From: Microvirga sp. TS319
GTDB taxonomy: Bacteria > Pseudomonadota > Alphaproteobacteria > Rhizobiales > Beijerinckiaceae
Direction of reading: 5' to 3'
Length of the DNA stretch: 64,000 nucleotides
Assembly (NCBI RefSeq): GCF_041276405.1
Contig: NZ_JBGGGT010000001.1
Location: forward strand, 1,803,501-1,867,500
Positions 18,596 through 27,505 of the stretch are shown one piece after another. The notes below the pieces were generated by a model that worked only from the letters and a program-made list of their open reading frames with translations, was not told the DNA's origin and did no database searches. Numbering within the stretch: position 1 is the first letter of the stretch; every line of letters starts with the position of its first letter. The position numbers were made by a program, and so were the translations under genes.

Positions 18596-19478
18596 CGATT
18601 TTCCTTATCTTTTCAGACACGACGCCCTCAGGCCGAAGGAGCAGGAACAGCAGAAGCGTGACGCCGATTAACAGCAAGCGGAGTGCGCCGACCATCTCAG
18701 AGGGGACGCCGAACCAGTCTTTCGCGAACAGAGCTAAGCTGAAGATGAACTGGACGACAAACGCCCCGAGCAGCGCTCCGAAATTGTTGCCGATGCCGCC
18801 GATGATCACCATGGCCCAGAAGAGGAATGTGCCGAACGCCACCAAGTCCCCTGGGTTGATGTAGCTGATGTAGAGCGTCAGAACACTGCCACCCAGGGCC
18901 GCGACCCCGCCGCCGATCGCCATGCCGGCAGCCTTGTAGGCAGTCAGGTTGTGGCCGAACGAAGCACACAGATCCGGCTGCTCCCGAAGAAGGCGAAGAA
19001 TCCGGCCGAACTGCGATTCCGTGAGACGCCGCACGAACAGGAAGGACACGAGGACTGCGGTCGCGCCGGTTGCTATGAACGCGAGCATATTCTCCCGGCC
19101 GCTCATGCCGGGAAACAGCGGTTGCCCGACCCCTGTACCGCCAGCGCCGCCCGTGAGCCAGGATTCGTTGATGAGGACGATACGAAAGATTTCCGCGAGA
19201 CCGAGCGTGGCAATGGCCCAGTACTCCGTGTCCAGACTTCTCCCCAAAAGTCCGGTGAGCCCTCCAAACAGGCAACCGGCCGCGATCCCGACTGCGGCGG
19301 CAAGAACGGGAGGTAGCCCCGCCTGTACTCCGAGAGCGACAGCGTAGCCGCCAACCCCAAAGAAGGCAATTTGACCGAAGTTCATCATACCGCCGATCCC
19401 AGCCTGAAGATTCAAGCTGAGGGCTGCGATGCTGTAAGCCGCGGCCACGATCAACACGTCGAGAATGAAATCAAACAC
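18588..19478 (-). CDS. livM: Branched-chain amino acid-type ABC transporter permease (LivM)
   Basis: 296 residues, about eight hydrophobic helices. The start is a GTG (CAC at 19476-19478). The LivM landmark is LNLQAGIGGMMNFGQIAFFG near the N-terminus, and the coupling region SQFGRILRLLREQPDLCASF follows. It forms the channel with LivH. It overlaps livH by 8 bases and livG by 8 bases, so the genes are tightly coupled. Confidence 0.93.
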   Translation of the reverse strand: MFDFILDVLIVAAAYSIAALSLNLQAGIGGMMNFGQIAFFGVGGYAVALGVQAGLPPVLAAAVGIAAGCLFGGLTGLLGRSLDTEYWAIATLGLAEIFRIVLINESWLTGGAGGTGVGQPLFPGMSGRENMLAFIATGATAVLVSFLFVRRLTESQFGRILRLLREQPDLCASFGHNLTAYKAAGMAIGGGVAALGGSVLTLYISYINPGDLVAFGTFLFWAMVIIGGIGNNFGALLGAFVVQFIFSLALFAKDWFGVPSEMVGALRLLLIGVTLLLFLLLRPEGVVSEKIRKIDA

Positions 19479-20364
19479 GTTTGGTCTCCTGGAAAAAGAG
19501 CCCGCGCGGCCGCAAAATCAGCGTGATAATCAAAAGCAAGAAGCTTGCCGCCGGTCCATAGGCGATCGAAATGTAGCTGAAATCTTGGCCTGTCAGAAAA
19601 CCGAAATCGAGATTGATGACAGCCGTCTCTACGAAGGCGAGGAGCAGAACGCCGAGAACCGCACCAACTGGGCTTCCTAATCCCCCAACAATCGCTGCGG
19701 CAAATACCGGAAGCAGTAAATCTTGCCCGAGGTTAAAGTAGACTTGGCTGGTGATCGCCAGGAGAACGCCGCCCAATCCAGCGAAGCAACCGGAAATGAA
19801 ACCAATTCTATTCAAGACGCGTTCAGTGCTGATCCCGCATGCTTTTGCAAGCTCGGGCTGCGTTGCGACCGCGCGCATGCTTCTCCCGAGATTCGTCCAA
19901 TAGAGAACAATGAAGAATACGATGCACGTTGACATCGTGATTGCCAGCACGGTGGCTTGAACGACGGTAATCGAAGCGCCGAAGAATTTGATAGGCGTTT
20001 CCAGCGGCAGATCGAATCGTTCTGATTTCGTGCTGGCGATCGCCTGAAGCGCCGCTCGTATGATCATCGCGACAGCGAAGGATCCGATCATCGCAACGAC
20101 CGGCGATATTCTCAGAAGCCTTCGGAAGACGTGACGGTGCATCAGCACCGCCACAATTCCGGTCGCAATGGTCGCAATTGCCGCTGACGCGACCAGCGGA
20201 ATCCCGGCATTGACAAGGAACAATGCGAGGAAAGCTCCGATCGTGGCATACTCCGGCTGGGCCGAGTTGGGAAACCGCACGAGCGCATAGACCGTACTGA
20301 GACCCAGGGTCACCAATAGGAGATCGTTCGCTCGCAGAAGCGAGTCGACAATTAGCTGCATCAT
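19471..20364 (-). CDS. livH: Branched-chain amino acid-type ABC transporter permease (LivH)
   Basis: 297 residues from the ATG at 20362-20364, preceded by CCGGAGAGCGAA, a good ribosome site. The frame is open further up but would overlap the binding protein gene. Membrane helices run throughout. The LivH-type loop is NLGRSMRAVATQPELAKACG and the next motif is GCFAGLGGVLLAITSQVYF. It is placed 22 bases after the binding-protein stop. Confidence 0.93.
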   Translation of the reverse strand: MMQLIVDSLLRANDLLLVTLGLSTVYALVRFPNSAQPEYATIGAFLALFLVNAGIPLVASAAIATIATGIVAVLMHRHVFRRLLRISPVVAMIGSFAVAMIIRAALQAIASTKSERFDLPLETPIKFFGASITVVQATVLAITMSTCIVFFIVLYWTNLGRSMRAVATQPELAKACGISTERVLNRIGFISGCFAGLGGVLLAITSQVYFNLGQDLLLPVFAAAIVGGLGSPVGAVLGVLLLAFVETAVINLDFGFLTGQDFSYISIAYGPAASFLLLIITLILRPRGLFFQETKRV

Positions 20365-20386
20365 TTCGCTCTCCGGATGGCAGTCG

Positions 20387-21508
20387 TCAGAGCGCCGTGA
20401 CAGCACCGCCCTTTACGATCCCCAACAGATAGTCCTGTCGTGATCTCTCGTTGTCACTGTCGAGCGTGATCGTGCCAGTAGCCCCTTGATAACTCAGGGA
20501 TTTGGCGGCAGCCATGACAGGATCCGGATCGAGCACACCCGCCTTGTTAATCGCCTCCGCGGCCATGCAAACGGCGTCGAAAACGTAGCCATTGAATGCG
20601 GACCTGAAGTCCTCGTTGTATTTTGCTTTGTATAGGTCCCGGTACCAGGAGCTATCCGGACCGATGAAGTTCACCTCGGCACCCAGCTGATCTTCGACCG
20701 ATGGCTTGGGCGCATCGCTTGCGCACATGGAAAGATACAGGCCGAACCAAGGCGTAGTCTTGAGGCCAAGTTCAAGGCCTTCGCGATTGATGATCGCGGC
20801 TTCCTGGCCGTAGGCACAATAGACGATCACTTCGGGCTGATGCCGAGCGAGTTGTTGCAACTCACGTCGGTAACTCGGCTGCCCCTCGGTATAGAGCATC
20901 ATCTGGGAAATCGCGCCGCCACGGGCTTTGTAGGCCTGTTCGAATGCCGCGGCCATCGACTTGCCGAATGCATTGTTTGGGAGAATAACAACCGCCTTCT
21001 TGAAATTCCGGCTGACGATCGCGTCGGCGGAGAACTTCGCGAGCACGTCGTCCAATCCAATGACGGAGAAAGCTCTCCCACCACCTGGCTTGCGAAGGGT
21101 CGTCGCAGACGAGCCGTAGTTTACATGCAGGATTCCTTCACGGCCGAGGGCTTCACGTACCGGAACTGTTACGCCCGATGAATACTCGCCCATGACGACA
21201 TTTGCTCGGTCGACAGAAACAAGCTTTCTGGCTGCTGTCAGGGCAACCTGGGCATTACCCGCAGAATCCTCGATCAGGACTTTAAGGGGCTGTCCGAGAA
21301 CTCCTCCCTTCGCGTTCACTCGCTCAAGTGCAAGTTCCGCACCACGCCGCATATCCTCCCCCACGGACGCACTCGCGCCTGTCAGGGGAAGAATGAGTCC
21401 AAAGGTCGCCGGATTGCCGGCCCCGGCCAGCACCCGAGAGGGAAGAGTACTCGCGACCCCGGCAGCGGTGGCTGAAGCGAGAAACTGTCGTCTATTGAGT
21501 TCTGTCAT
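20387..21508 (-). CDS. ABC transporter substrate-binding protein (Leu/Ile/Val-binding family)
   Basis: 373 residues from the ATG at 21506-21508 (ribosome site AAGGGA). The N-terminus NRRQFLASATAAG is a Tat-type signal with a twin Arg. The mature part has the periplasmic-binding-protein type 1 fold of LivJ-like proteins: FGLILPLTGASASVGEDMRR, then VLGQPLKVLIEDSAGN. It is the first gene of the liv operon. Ligands for this family range over amino acids, amides, urea and aromatic acids. The downstream cluster of monooxygenase, esterase and dehydrogenase, and the divergent GntR regulator, hint at a carbon source rather than a plain amino acid. Confidence 0.9.
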   Translation of the reverse strand: MTELNRRQFLASATAAGVASTLPSRVLAGAGNPATFGLILPLTGASASVGEDMRRGAELALERVNAKGGVLGQPLKVLIEDSAGNAQVALTAARKLVSVDRANVVMGEYSSGVTVPVREALGREGILHVNYGSSATTLRKPGGGRAFSVIGLDDVLAKFSADAIVSRNFKKAVVILPNNAFGKSMAAAFEQAYKARGGAISQMMLYTEGQPSYRRELQQLARHQPEVIVYCAYGQEAAIINREGLELGLKTTPWFGLYLSMCASDAPKPSVEDQLGAEVNFIGPDSSWYRDLYKAKYNEDFRSAFNGYVFDAVCMAAEAINKAGVLDPDPVMAAAKSLSYQGATGTITLDSDNERSRQDYLLGIVKGGAVTAL

Positions 21509-22170
21509 TGTCGTTCCCTTATTTGCCCAGGAAAGTTCAGCTTTCATCGGTGGAAATACGTCCGCTTCTCACGGCTCTTGCTATTCAGATCGAAGGGCGC
21601 GCACTGAGCTGGGTGGCGAGACGCGAGCACCAGGAGGTGATACTCTTTCGCCTTGCCCTTCGCCGGATGCTTCGCGGCCTACACGCATTAGCGACGCACC
21701 CCGCCACATCCGAATGCATGTTGATATTCACTATAGAATACCAAACATAATATCGTGTCAAATCCATTTGGGGGCTCTTTCCGGATACCGAGTTGTACGT
21801 GCGCACCCAGTCCTGCGAGGGCCATCCAAATCCCTGGACCGTTCAATTCACAATTGTATTCAGCGGTGCATTAAGACAAAATGCCGTCGTATAGAGTTAC
21901 CAATGGTTTTGGGTTGACGCTTGCTGCCGCTCTTGGTCAGACCGCTTCGCCCCGTTACAGCAGGAGCAAGACGCTCGAATGGACTTGGGAATTGCTTGAG
22001 AGCCACGTCGAAGCAGTAGAGGAGCGCCGCGGCGAAATTGGACCGATCAAGCGCATGGAGCCGTGCGGGAACGGACGAGGCTATCCGACCTTCGTTACGG
22101 ACCTGTGCCCCGGTGTCCGTTCAGATTATTCGTTATTGTCGACAGACTGAAGTCATCGAAAGGACGTAGA
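21509..22170. promoter_or_regulatory. Divergent regulatory region between the liv operon and a GntR regulator
   Basis: About 660 bases with no convincing gene. An AT-rich stretch at 21715-21755 contains GCATGTTGATATTCACTATA, resembling the TGTTGA-type elements upstream of dadA (27450) and the racemase gene (30649), and a CTATAG core. It is the likely place for the leftward liv promoter and a GntR operator. The rest shows only out-of-frame open stretches. Confidence 0.4.
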
Positions 22171-22902
22171 GTGACAAACCTCGACCCTCAATCCGGTACC
22201 GTAAAACCTGCACGGAAAGAGCGATCCAAACCTCAAGTCTCTGGCGGCAGCGTAATGACCCGGACCTATAATGGGCTGCGTCGTCTCATCCTGACCTATG
22301 AGATCAAGCCCAATGAAAAGATAAATGAGCTTGAACTTGCAAAGAAATTTGGCGTCAGTCGGACACCTGTCCGCGAAGCGTTGAGCAGGCTGGTCGTCGA
22401 GCAGCTTCTCCGTTTCGAGCCGTCTGCGGGCTTCTACCGCCCGAAGATCAGTGCGCACGAGATCACTAACCTATACGAATTTCGGGTATTCCTCGAGACG
22501 GAAGGAGTTCGCTTGGCAGTGCAGCGTGCGAAGGACGAAGAGATACATGACCTTATGGCGTTCTGGGATGAGTTCTCGGCGAAGAAGAATAGCACGAAAG
22601 AGGAGCTGATTCAGGGCGACGAATCTTTTCATGAGCGGCTTGTCGGTCTCGGGCAGAATCCAGAATTTGTCGACGCTCTCCGTAACTTGAACGCTCGTAT
22701 CCATTTCATTCGATGGGCAAGTCTAAATGGCCCCGAACACGAAGATAGTTACCGCAAACACAGAGAGCTTCTTGAAGTGCTCCAGACACGAAATGAGAAG
22801 GAAGCGATAAAAGTGCTCCGATCCATTATCGTCAAGCGTCAAGAAGAGCTATTGGATATCCTGAAAGAAGGCGCAGCAATCCTGTACATTTCCCATGACT
22901 GA
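22171..22902 (+). CDS. GntR-family transcriptional regulator (FCD domain)
   Basis: 243 residues from a GTG at 22171, preceded by AAAGGA with 6 bases spacing. The ATG at 22255 is a shorter alternative. The winged helix at about residues 30-95 contains ELAKKFGVSRTPVREALSRL. The FCD ligand domain contains EFRVFLETEGVRLAVQRA and, further on, DESFHERLVGLG and SYRKHRELLEVL, with the expected metal-binding Asp/His set (D, H, H). It is divergent from the liv operon, which it probably controls, and may control the catabolic genes on either side. Confidence 0.88.
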   Translation: MTNLDPQSGTVKPARKERSKPQVSGGSVMTRTYNGLRRLILTYEIKPNEKINELELAKKFGVSRTPVREALSRLVVEQLLRFEPSAGFYRPKISAHEITNLYEFRVFLETEGVRLAVQRAKDEEIHDLMAFWDEFSAKKNSTKEELIQGDESFHERLVGLGQNPEFVDALRNLNARIHFIRWASLNGPEHEDSYRKHRELLEVLQTRNEKEAIKVLRSIIVKRQEELLDILKEGAAILYISHD

Positions 22903-23021
22903 TATGGGTTGAACTGTCACTCCCGTCGGGGTCGGGCTTCCGGGACGCTGTTTTCGTTGGCGTAGAACACGTTTGGACGGCGCCCTCGCAGTCCGGGCGT
23001 CCTTGAGAGACACGGTATCAA

Positions 23022-23230
23022 TCACACGAGACTGGCAAGCAATCTGCCGATCGACCTCCTGGCGTCACCGGAGAACATGCGGGTGTTGTCCTTGTAGAAG
23101 AGTGGGTTCTCGATCCCGGAATAGCCCGTCCCCTGCCCACGCTTCGACACGAGGACCTGCTGGCCTTCAGGACCTCGCGAGCCGGCATCCCGGCGATCGG
23201 GTTGCTCGGCTTCGCTGTCGCGCAGGCTTG
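23022..23230 (-). pseudogene. pntB: C-terminal scrap of NAD(P) transhydrogenase subunit beta (pntB)
   Basis: The frame ending at 23022 reads VLVSKRGQGTGYSGIENPLF, then YKDNTRMFSGDARRSIGRLL. This is the very conserved C-terminal NADP-binding end of PntB (K-R-G-x-G-T-G-Y-A-G-I-x-N-x-L-F). The preceding part of the domain (ATAKPSNPIAGMPAREVLKA) continues in a different reading frame up to about 23230, so there is at least one frameshift. Nothing of the other roughly 400 residues is present. No pntA is nearby. Confidence 0.8.
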
Positions 23231-23324
23231 CGAGATCTGAGCCATACCAAGTGACTGATGTCGGCAACGTTTCTGATAGCAAACGTTCAAACCATTTGTC
23301 GACCTGGGTTCGACGACCAACCAC

Positions 23325-24437
23325 TTATCTGGATTCCCTCAGCAGAGCGAGATACTCCTCCTGAATCGGTGTTCTCGGGTTGGTAAGATGGCAATGATCT
23401 TTGAGCGCCTGCACGGAAACATTCTCCATCATGGGATCGGTCACCTTCAATTCGCCGAGCCCGGTGGGCAGTTTCAGTTCCTTGCTGAGTTGGAACATCA
23501 TCTCGTCTGGTGCCCCTCCCAAGATCTCTGAAAGAATGGCCCACTTTTCGCCGATCACCCCACGGTTGAACCGCAGGACCGCAGGCATAAGCACTGCATT
23601 GAGCGTTCCGTGATGGAGATTGAGTTCACGAATTGCACCTAGCGGATGGGTGAGCGCGTGAACAGCTCCCAGTCCTTTCTGGAATGCCATTGCGCCCTCA
23701 AGGGCACAGACCATCATCCCTCGGCGAGCGTCGGCGTCGTTTCCATCGAATGTTGCGGCTCGAATTGAGCGCAGTCCCCGCCGCAGACCATCGAGAGCGA
23801 TCGCGTCCGCAGGAGGATTGAAGCTCGGCGCCATGAAAGTTTCAAGGCAATGCGAGATGGCGTCCATACCCGTTGCCGCCGTCAGGAACGCGGGTAGCCC
23901 ATATGTTAGTTCCGGATCGCAAACTGCAACTGACGGAACGATAAACGGACTGATGATACCAAGTTTTCGTCCATCACTTGTGATGATCACGGCGGCGCGA
24001 CCAACCTCGGAGCCGGTGCCGGCCGTGGTGGGAACGGCAACGAGCGGACATATATTGGCGTGGATCTTTGAAACGCCCCCCGATACCGCTGCATATTGCG
24101 CGAGGGGAGCCCCATGGCCACTGAGAAGACGGACGCCCTTTGCGAGATCAATTGACGAACCGCCGCCGATAGCGACGATTCCGTCACAATTGGCTTGCTT
24201 GTATTGCGCGTAAGCCGAAAGAACGGCTTCCTCTGTCGGATTTGCCGGCGTGCCCGAATAAAGTGCGGCTTGGTCTAATATCTCAGAAGGAATGCGTTTC
24301 AGCAGGCCTGCTGCGACGATCCCGGGATCAGTGATGATCAGTGGACGTCTTACACGAAGATCAGCGAGAATCGCTGGCAACTTGGCGATACTGCCTTCGC
24401 CGAATTCAACTTTTGTTATGTAGTTGATGACCGACAT
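23325..24437 (-). CDS. Iron-containing (group III) alcohol dehydrogenase
   Basis: 370 residues from the ATG at 24435-24437, with GAGGT 5 bases upstream. A longer frame to 24494 overlaps the upstream esterase and is not preferred. The NAD-binding motif is IVAIGGGSSIDLAKG, followed by PLVAVPTTAGTGSEVGRAAV. The metal ligands are visible in MDAISHCLET (Asp, His), VHALTHPLGAI (His) and LNLHHGTLNAVLMP (His). The family oxidises alcohols with NAD. The gene follows an esterase and a Baeyer-Villiger monooxygenase on the same strand, so its substrate is probably the alcohol freed by ester cleavage. Maleylacetate reductase is a related alternative but lacks support here. Confidence 0.9.
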   Translation of the reverse strand: MSVINYITKVEFGEGSIAKLPAILADLRVRRPLIITDPGIVAAGLLKRIPSEILDQAALYSGTPANPTEEAVLSAYAQYKQANCDGIVAIGGGSSIDLAKGVRLLSGHGAPLAQYAAVSGGVSKIHANICPLVAVPTTAGTGSEVGRAAVIITSDGRKLGIISPFIVPSVAVCDPELTYGLPAFLTAATGMDAISHCLETFMAPSFNPPADAIALDGLRRGLRSIRAATFDGNDADARRGMMVCALEGAMAFQKGLGAVHALTHPLGAIRELNLHHGTLNAVLMPAVLRFNRGVIGEKWAILSEILGGAPDEMMFQLSKELKLPTGLGELKVTDPMMENVSVQALKDHCHLTNPRTPIQEEYLALLRESR

Positions 24438-24444
24438 TGCGACC

Positions 24445-25410
24445 TCACTCGCTGGGAAAAAGTCTTTGGCGGAGAAACTGGACAGCATAGTCAAAGGGGA
24501 CCCGCGCCGAAGGGATAATACCGCCCATCGTTAGAAACGCATGCATCTGGTCTTCCAGATGCACATGGGTCGTGGGCACGCCGTCCCGCTCGAGGCGCTC
24601 CGCGTAGGCGCCGCCTTCTTCGCAGAGCGGGTCGTGAGCAGCCGTGATGATCAGAGCGGGAGCTGCACCATGAAGCGACTGGGCTTTCATGGGAGAAGCA
24701 CGCCAATCGTGCCTATCGAGCGATCGAGGAGCATAATGATCTCGGAACCAACGCATGGTTTGCGCTGTCAGAATACTCCCGTCCTGCACACGCTCGTATC
24801 CTTGCGATTCCGTGGAAATGTCGGTTACAGGGTAGAACAAGACCTGTGCTATTGGTGGAACGTCGACTTCGGTCCTGAGTGCAAGTGCCAATGAAGCTGC
24901 GAGCGCACCCCCGGCGCTGTCGCCGGCCAATGCTACGCGAGTGGGGTCGATTCCCAACTCAGTCGCATTGTGACAGACAAAATGGTACGCGGCCAGGACA
25001 TCATTGAAGCCGGCCGGGAACGGATAGTCGGGAGCAAGTCGGTAGTCGACCGCAACAACGACGGCATCCACCGACGTCGCTAACATGTGGCAGATCGCAT
25101 CGTGTGTCGAGATGCTTCCCAACACCCACCCTCCGCCGTGAATGTAGAGGATTGCTGGGCTCCCACCCGGTGCGCTCCGCATCGGCCTGTATATCCGAAT
25201 GGGAACAGCATGCTGCGCTGTTGCTACCGACAGGTCCTGCGTTTGCGCAAGTTCTGTAACGGAGAAGGCCGTCATGCAACACGAGGATTCGTAAAGCTTC
25301 CTTGCTTCCTCGGGTGCCATTTCCTGAAAAGGGAGGCGCGCGCTTTCACGAGCCTTTCGAAGAAATTCGAGCGCGTCGGCATTGAGAGCCGTGGTCTTCG
25401 ACGAAACCAT
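24445..25410 (-). CDS. Alpha/beta hydrolase, hormone-sensitive-lipase-type esterase
   Basis: 321 residues. The oxyanion-hole motif is LYIHGGGWVLGSI, the nucleophile elbow is LAGDSAGGALAAS, the acid is in the DPLCEEG segment and the catalytic His is in DQMHAFLTMGG. This is the HSL (family IV) esterase pattern. No signal peptide is seen, so it acts in the cytosol. It lies 12 bases after the monooxygenase gene stop and 7 bases before the alcohol dehydrogenase start. Hydrolysis of the ester or lactone made by the monooxygenase is the likely role. Confidence 0.9.
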   Translation of the reverse strand: MVSSKTTALNADALEFLRKARESARLPFQEMAPEEARKLYESSCCMTAFSVTELAQTQDLSVATAQHAVPIRIYRPMRSAPGGSPAILYIHGGGWVLGSISTHDAICHMLATSVDAVVVAVDYRLAPDYPFPAGFNDVLAAYHFVCHNATELGIDPTRVALAGDSAGGALAASLALALRTEVDVPPIAQVLFYPVTDISTESQGYERVQDGSILTAQTMRWFRDHYAPRSLDRHDWRASPMKAQSLHGAAPALIITAAHDPLCEEGGAYAERLERDGVPTTHVHLEDQMHAFLTMGGIIPSARVPFDYAVQFLRQRLFPSE

Positions 25411-25422
25411 GCTGTTCGTCCC

Positions 25423-26877
25423 TCAGCGCGTTTCGAATTCAGCGGGCTCGAGCTGGCTCGTGACTGCCTGGTAATCGCGAACCGTACCTGACCAGTTGTT
25501 CACGACACGCCCGGTTTCTGTCTTGTACCAGCTGTTGCAGTTGCCCGCCCAAGCACTTTTCTGGATTTCTGCCTGAACTTTGCGATCGTAGGCCTCAAAC
25601 ACGTCTTCTCTGATGGAAGTGGCGCCTACGTTGCTCTTACGCTGAAATGCGAGGGCTTGCAGAACGTAGTTGAATTGAGCCTCAAGCATTTGCAGAATGG
25701 AGTTATGGCCAAGATTTGTGTTTGGCCCATAGAGCATGAAGAAGTTTGGGAACTTCGGCACGCAAATCCCGAGATACGCGGTCGGCTCTCCGGCCCAGAA
25801 TTCGCGCAAACTTAACCCTTCTTCTCCAAGGATCTCGACTGGTCCTTGGAATGATCGTGTCTCGAATCCGGTTCCGTAGATGATCACGTCTAAAGGATGG
25901 AGCCTCCCGTCTGAGGTGACGATCCCTTCAGAAGTAATACGCTCAATTCTCTCGGTAACCAGTTCCACATTATCGCGGACCAAAGCCGGATAATAATCGT
26001 CGGAACGGAGAATGCGTTTGCAACCGATTGGGTAGTCGGGTGTCAGTTTTTGCTGGAGCTCGACATCCGATACCTGCGAGCGGAGGTGAGCCTTGGCAAC
26101 CTCCTCCAGCTCCTTCGCGGACGCTGTGCCCGCCATCATGCGTTGGAAGACGCTTTCGCGAAAGTCAAAGATCCCTTTCCGGCTTCTTTCGAACTGCCCC
26201 GGAATTTCTGAGAAGACGCGCATCTCATCGTCGGTGTAGGGGCGGTCGAGTCTCGGAACGATCCAGTTCGGGCTTCTCTGGTATACCTCGAAGTGAGATA
26301 CCAATGGCGCGATCTCAGGAATGTATTGGATCGCGCTGGCGGCATTTCCGATACTGGCCACACGCTTTCCTGCAAGCGAGATATCGTGCCGCCAGCGCGC
26401 GGAATGAAATGCCACGCCGGCAAAATCCTCGCGCCCCGGAATCGCCGGCATGCTCGGTCGGTTCAGCTGACCCCAGCCTGCAACAACATTCCGGGCCCTG
26501 ATCACTTCACTGTTGTTGAGGTGAACTAACCAGCTCTTCGCAGGGGCATCCCATACGAGCTTATCTACGGAGGTGTTAAACTGAAGGAATTTTCTCAGAT
26601 CATACTCATCGACCAGTCTGCGGATGTAGGCCAAGAGCTCAGGTTGTCGGGCGTAGACCCTACTGACGGATCGATTTGGCGAGAAACTGAAGCAATAGAG
26701 ATGGGATTCGGTATCGCATGCCGATCCAGGATACGTGTTGTCGCGCCATGTTCCCCCGACATCGGGTCCCTGTTCAATGATGACGAAGCTCGTCGAGTCG
26801 GAGTTCAACAGGGAAATCCCCATTCCGATGCCGCCAAAACCCGCGCCGATAATTAGAACGTCCACGTCACTAGGCAT
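25423..26877 (-). CDS. Flavin-dependent Baeyer-Villiger-type monooxygenase
   Basis: 484 residues. The FAD Rossmann motif GAGFGGIG is at residues 11-18. The type I Baeyer-Villiger fingerprint F-x-G-x-x-x-H-x-x-x-W is present as FAGVAFHSARW near residue 148. The NADPH-binding loop is reduced to SIGNAASAIQ. DNTYPGSACDTESHLYCFSF is characteristic of the cyclohexanone/phenylacetone monooxygenase branch. It inserts oxygen beside a ketone to give an ester or lactone, using NADPH and O2. It heads a leftward three-gene unit with the esterase and the iron alcohol dehydrogenase. Confidence 0.9.
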   Translation of the reverse strand: MPSDVDVLIIGAGFGGIGMGISLLNSDSTSFVIIEQGPDVGGTWRDNTYPGSACDTESHLYCFSFSPNRSVSRVYARQPELLAYIRRLVDEYDLRKFLQFNTSVDKLVWDAPAKSWLVHLNNSEVIRARNVVAGWGQLNRPSMPAIPGREDFAGVAFHSARWRHDISLAGKRVASIGNAASAIQYIPEIAPLVSHFEVYQRSPNWIVPRLDRPYTDDEMRVFSEIPGQFERSRKGIFDFRESVFQRMMAGTASAKELEEVAKAHLRSQVSDVELQQKLTPDYPIGCKRILRSDDYYPALVRDNVELVTERIERITSEGIVTSDGRLHPLDVIIYGTGFETRSFQGPVEILGEEGLSLREFWAGEPTAYLGICVPKFPNFFMLYGPNTNLGHNSILQMLEAQFNYVLQALAFQRKSNVGATSIREDVFEAYDRKVQAEIQKSAWAGNCNSWYKTETGRVVNNWSGTVRDYQAVTSQLEPAEFETR

Positions 26878-27441
26878 GCCAAGTTCCTCCGAAATTTCAT
26901 TGAGAATGCGCCGAACTCGCGGCGGCGAGCCTAGCGTTTAGAGCAGTCGCTCCTTGGAACGTGCCGCTCAGGACGCGGCTCTATGGAAGACTTGCTCGGG
27001 CATCCTGAGCGAACTTTCGTTGTGACGACGGGTGCAATAGGCATTGGTCCAATGCCGCGGCCATTAAAGTCTCCGGTGGCGCAAATTCCACCTGTCCGCC
27101 GGAAAAGCGATGGAAGACAATTATCGGCGGGATCGGCGCTCCCGGAGCACGGGGGATTAAAGGTGACGTTACTCACCTGCAAGCAATGGTCGTTCAGAGC
27201 CTTCTTTCCCTTCGCGACCGCCTCTCGGCCTCGTAGGGGCCTGCCAATAGTACCCGTTGTCAGCCGGTTGGTTCTTCTGCAGAGCGCAAACTGCATTGCG
27301 GTTCGCGGAGGCGCCGATGTTGTTGCAGCCCAAAGAGACGCTCGAAGCCCTGAGCCCTCGGATATCTGCATCTCCCCCATTCCATCGTTCCTGAGATCAG
27401 GTGCTGATAGAGATTTTCACGCATATTTGACATAATACTAC
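26878..27441. other. Intergenic region without recognisable gene
   Basis: About 560 bases between the monooxygenase start (leftward) and the dadA-like gene (rightward). Frames of about 150 codons exist on both strands, but they show no known motif, no ribosome site and biased composition. It must contain the monooxygenase promoter. The right end is AT-rich and carries the palindrome listed next. Confidence 0.5.
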
Positions 27442-27460
27442 GTTGCATGCAACATTGAAT
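27442..27460. promoter_or_regulatory. Palindromic operator candidate upstream of the dadA-like gene
   Basis: Perfect 12-base palindrome GTTGCATGCAAC at 27442-27453, running into CAACATTGAAT (27450-27460). The latter 11 bases recur, inverted, at 30649-30659 upstream of the racemase-family gene. The TGACATAAT stretch just upstream (27429-27437) could hold a -10 box. It is 46-64 bases from the gene start, a normal operator position. Confidence 0.5.
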
Positions 27461-27505
27461 TCACAACCTAATGCGCTCGTGGGAAGAAGTGGAAAGCGAG
27501 AGAAG

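Noticed and set aside
26931..27435. 149- and 150-codon frames on opposite strands upstream of dadA
   Set aside because: Neither shows a motif, ribosome site or plausible start; they look like chance frames or an unrecognisable remnant.
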